Source of the DNA: Acidobacteriota bacterium | Lineage (GTDB): Bacteria > Acidobacteriota > UBA890 | DNA: 7,174 nt | NCBI GenBank assembly: GCA_022563115.1 | Contig: JADFNY010000196.1 | Location: forward strand, 1 to 7,174 | Reading direction: 5' to 3' | In this document: piece after piece, positions 6,189 to 7,174 of the stretch | Position numbering within the stretch: position 1 is the first letter of the stretch | How the letters are laid out: each line of letters starts with the position of its first letter | The notes under the pieces: model-generated | Database searches by the model: none | Seen by the model: only the letters and a program-made list of their open reading frames with translations | What the model was told of the DNA's origin: nothing | Made by a program: the position numbers and the translations under genes

Positions 6189-6572
6189 TCACCACGATAC
6201 GGCTTCGATCGTCAGGCCGTCTGCGGTTGTCCGCACGACGTGGTTCTCGGGAACGGGCAGCCAAGCCCCATCGTCGTCGAGCGGCTCTGACTCCACGAGG
6301 CACCCACCAGGCCAGCGTGAGCCGGCCGGGCCCCCGCCCTCGGCCTGGAGGTCCAAGGATTGCAGCATCCTCTCCTGGTGCTGCCCCTGGTGTTCAATCA
6401 CCATCCTGTACACGTGTCCATCGCTCAGCAGTGGATCGCGTGGCGCCGGGTCGTCAACCTGCATCGCCTATCCCGCCTCTTGTCGTCGCAACCAGACCCA
6501 TCACACTTTCACCATGGCCTGCTGTACCGCGTCCCGGGAGCACAACGGTGCGCCGCGTGTCCAAGGGTAGCG
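6189..6572 (-). pseudogene. Decayed EgtB-like (DinB/FGE-type) gene fragment
   Basis: Read on the minus strand, one frame gives TRGAPLCSRDAVQQAMVKV (about 6560-6504), then a TGA (6503-6501), about 10 unremarkable codons, a TAG (6470-6468), and an open stretch from an ATG at 6464 to a TGA at 6191-6189 (91 residues). That stretch contains DPLLSDGHVYRMVIEHQGQHQERML. HQGQHQE (6392-6372) fits the H-x3-H-x-E iron-binding motif of the N-terminal domain of EgtB, the ergothioneine-forming sulfoxide synthase, and the upstream RGxPLxSRDxV pattern fits the same domain. The reading stops near where the C-terminal FGE-sulfatase domain should begin, so that domain is missing and the N-terminal helices are not clear. 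The two in-frame stops and the truncation suggest a pseudogene. Alternatively the 91-codon part is a short expressed protein, or the resemblance is to another DinB-like family. No Shine-Dalgarno sequence is evident before the ATG at 6464. Confidence 0.5.
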
Positions 6573-6626
6573 GCCTGACCGAGCAACACCGAGGTAACCG
6601 GGGCAACATCGTCGTGGTCGCAGCCA

Positions 6627-6685
6627 GGTGATATGGTCAGACCGCTCGGCGCCCCCGCACGGGTCCCTAGCCCCGCGCCATCACC
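6627..6685 (+). other. Nested inverted repeat in the leader of the epimerase gene
   Basis: GGTGAT (6627-6632) and GGCGC (6648-6652) are complementary to the contiguous GCGCC-ATCACC (6675-6685). A transcript could form an 11-bp paired helix with a 15-nt bulge on the left arm and a 22-nt loop, ending one base before the GGAGG ribosome binding site. There is no T-tract, so it is not a standard terminator. Short complementary arms are expected fairly often in GC-rich DNA, so a regulatory role is speculative. Confidence 0.25.
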
Positions 6686-6686
6686 C

Positions 6687-6691
6687 GGAGG
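6687..6691 (+). promoter_or_regulatory. Ribosome binding site of the epimerase gene
   Basis: GGAGG, one of the strongest Shine-Dalgarno matches in the window, lies 5 nt before an in-frame ATT at 6697. No ATG, GTG or TTG occurs in the right frame at a usable distance, so this site is the main argument for an ATT start. Confidence 0.6.
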
Positions 6692-6696
6692 TTGGT

Positions 6697-7174
6697 ATTC
6701 GCCAGTCTGTCACGTTGATCACCGGAGCCGCGGGGGAGATCGGCCACGCCCTTATCGATCGGCTCTCGGACGGCGCCAACGCGCTGGCGACCATCGACCT
6801 CGAGCCGCTCGACACCTCCCTGGCGGCGCGCGTCTCGCGCGCCTACACCGGGTCGATTCTCGACCGCGGCCTGCTAGACGCGATCCAAGCCGAGTACGCC
6901 GTCGACCGCATCTACCACCTCGCCGCCCTGCTCTCGACGCACAGCGAGTTCACCCCGGTGACGGCGCACGAGGTCAACGTCACGGGAACGTTGAACCTGC
7001 TCGAGTTCGCGATGTCGCAGGCGCGCAGCCACGGTCGCTCGGTGATGTTCTTCTATCCGAGCTCGATCGCCGCCTACGGGGTGCCCGCCGACATCGGCGA
7101 CCGGCCGCTGCGCGAGCACGAGTACAACACACCGACGACGATGTACGGCTGCAACAAGTTGTATTGCGAACACC
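6697..7174 (+). CDS. NAD-dependent epimerase/dehydratase (extended SDR), 5' part
   Basis: The first 159 codons of a Rossmann-fold extended SDR are present; the gene continues past the right edge. Motifs seen (numbered from ATT as residue 1): T9-G-A-A-G-E-I-G16 for dinucleotide binding; Asp34 at the end of the second strand (ATIDLEP), favouring NAD; YHLAALLS at 73-80; NVTGTLNLLEF at 94-104; FYPSSIAAYG at 119-128 with the catalytic Ser; and Y150-x3-K154 in MYGCNK. The combination of HLAALLS, PSSIAAYG and TPTTMYG resembles the L-threonine 3-dehydrogenase-like branch of the epimerase family as well as nucleotide-sugar epimerases, and the missing C-terminal half would decide. The start is placed at ATT 6697 because GGAGG lies 5 nt upstream and the first strand (SVTLITG) begins four residues later. 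An in-frame GTG at 6628 would add 23 residues of unlikely composition. A 548-bp gap separates it from the SDR gene, so it is probably a separate transcription unit. Confidence 0.85.
   Translation, partial: MRQSVTLITGAAGEIGHALIDRLSDGANALATIDLEPLDTSLAARVSRAYTGSILDRGLLDAIQAEYAVDRIYHLAALLSTHSEFTPVTAHEVNVTGTLNLLEFAMSQARSHGRSVMFFYPSSIAAYGVPADIGDRPLREHEYNTPTTMYGCNKLYCEH

Larger units (their letters stand above)
6149..6696. other. 548-bp region without an intact gene
   Basis: Between the SDR stop and the epimerase start I find no intact gene. The middle part (6189-6572) carries a minus-strand remnant resembling EgtB, and the right part (6627-6691) a nested inverted repeat and a Shine-Dalgarno site. 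The promoter of the epimerase gene must lie within or upstream of this stretch if that gene is independently transcribed, but no convincing -35/-10 pair can be picked in such GC-rich sequence. Confidence 0.6.

Noticed and set aside
1..7174. tRNA, rRNA, CRISPR array, riboswitch or transposase
   Set aside because: No cloverleaf, regular spaced repeats, known aptamer core or transposase motif was seen on either strand by reading; a covariance-model scan would be the decisive check.

Overview
The window looks like a chromosomal segment of a GC-rich, Gram-negative bacterium. The evidence is a CpoB/YbgF-type Tol-Pal periplasmic protein, a probable lipoprotein, strong G/C preference at third codon positions and tight gene packing. 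I cannot place it to phylum; an uncultivated deltaproteobacterium-like or Binatota-like lineage is only a guess. No rRNA, tRNA, CRISPR array, intact insertion sequence or phage gene is visible. All intact genes run on the + strand.

Region 1 (60-2387) is cell-envelope maintenance. A CpoB-like coiled-coil/TPR protein (60-923) is followed by a zinc metallopeptidase of the M23/LytM family with a probable lipoprotein signal and two SH3-like C-terminal domains (972-2387). A 23-bp tandem duplication separates them. It carries the stop codon of the first gene and runs into the ribosome binding site of the second.

Region 2 (2425-3581) pairs a small two-helix membrane protein of unknown function with a GT2-family glycosyltransferase whose start overlaps it by 13 nt.

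Region 3 (3592-6148) is the most interesting part. It is a tight three-gene cassette: a diverged purine-nucleosidase-like protein with a helical C-terminal extension, a radical-SAM enzyme of the spore photoproduct lyase (SplB) family, and a classical short-chain dehydrogenase. The last two junctions are 4-nt GTGA overlaps, so the three are probably co-translated. The host appears to be a Gram-negative non-sporulator, so the SplB relative probably works on something other than spore DNA, or repairs thymine dimers in vegetative cells. A plausible but unproven division of labour is radical chemistry by the SplB-like enzyme, removal of a nucleoside by-product such as 5'-deoxyadenosine by the nucleosidase, and a redox step by the dehydrogenase.

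Region 4 (6149-6696) has no intact gene. It holds a minus-strand remnant resembling the iron-binding N-terminal (DinB-like) part of EgtB-type proteins, interrupted by two in-frame stops. After it comes an untranslated leader with a nested inverted repeat and a strong Shine-Dalgarno site.

Region 5 (6697 to the end) is the 5' part of an extended-SDR NAD-dependent epimerase/dehydratase. Its most natural start codon is a rare ATT. The gene runs off the right edge.
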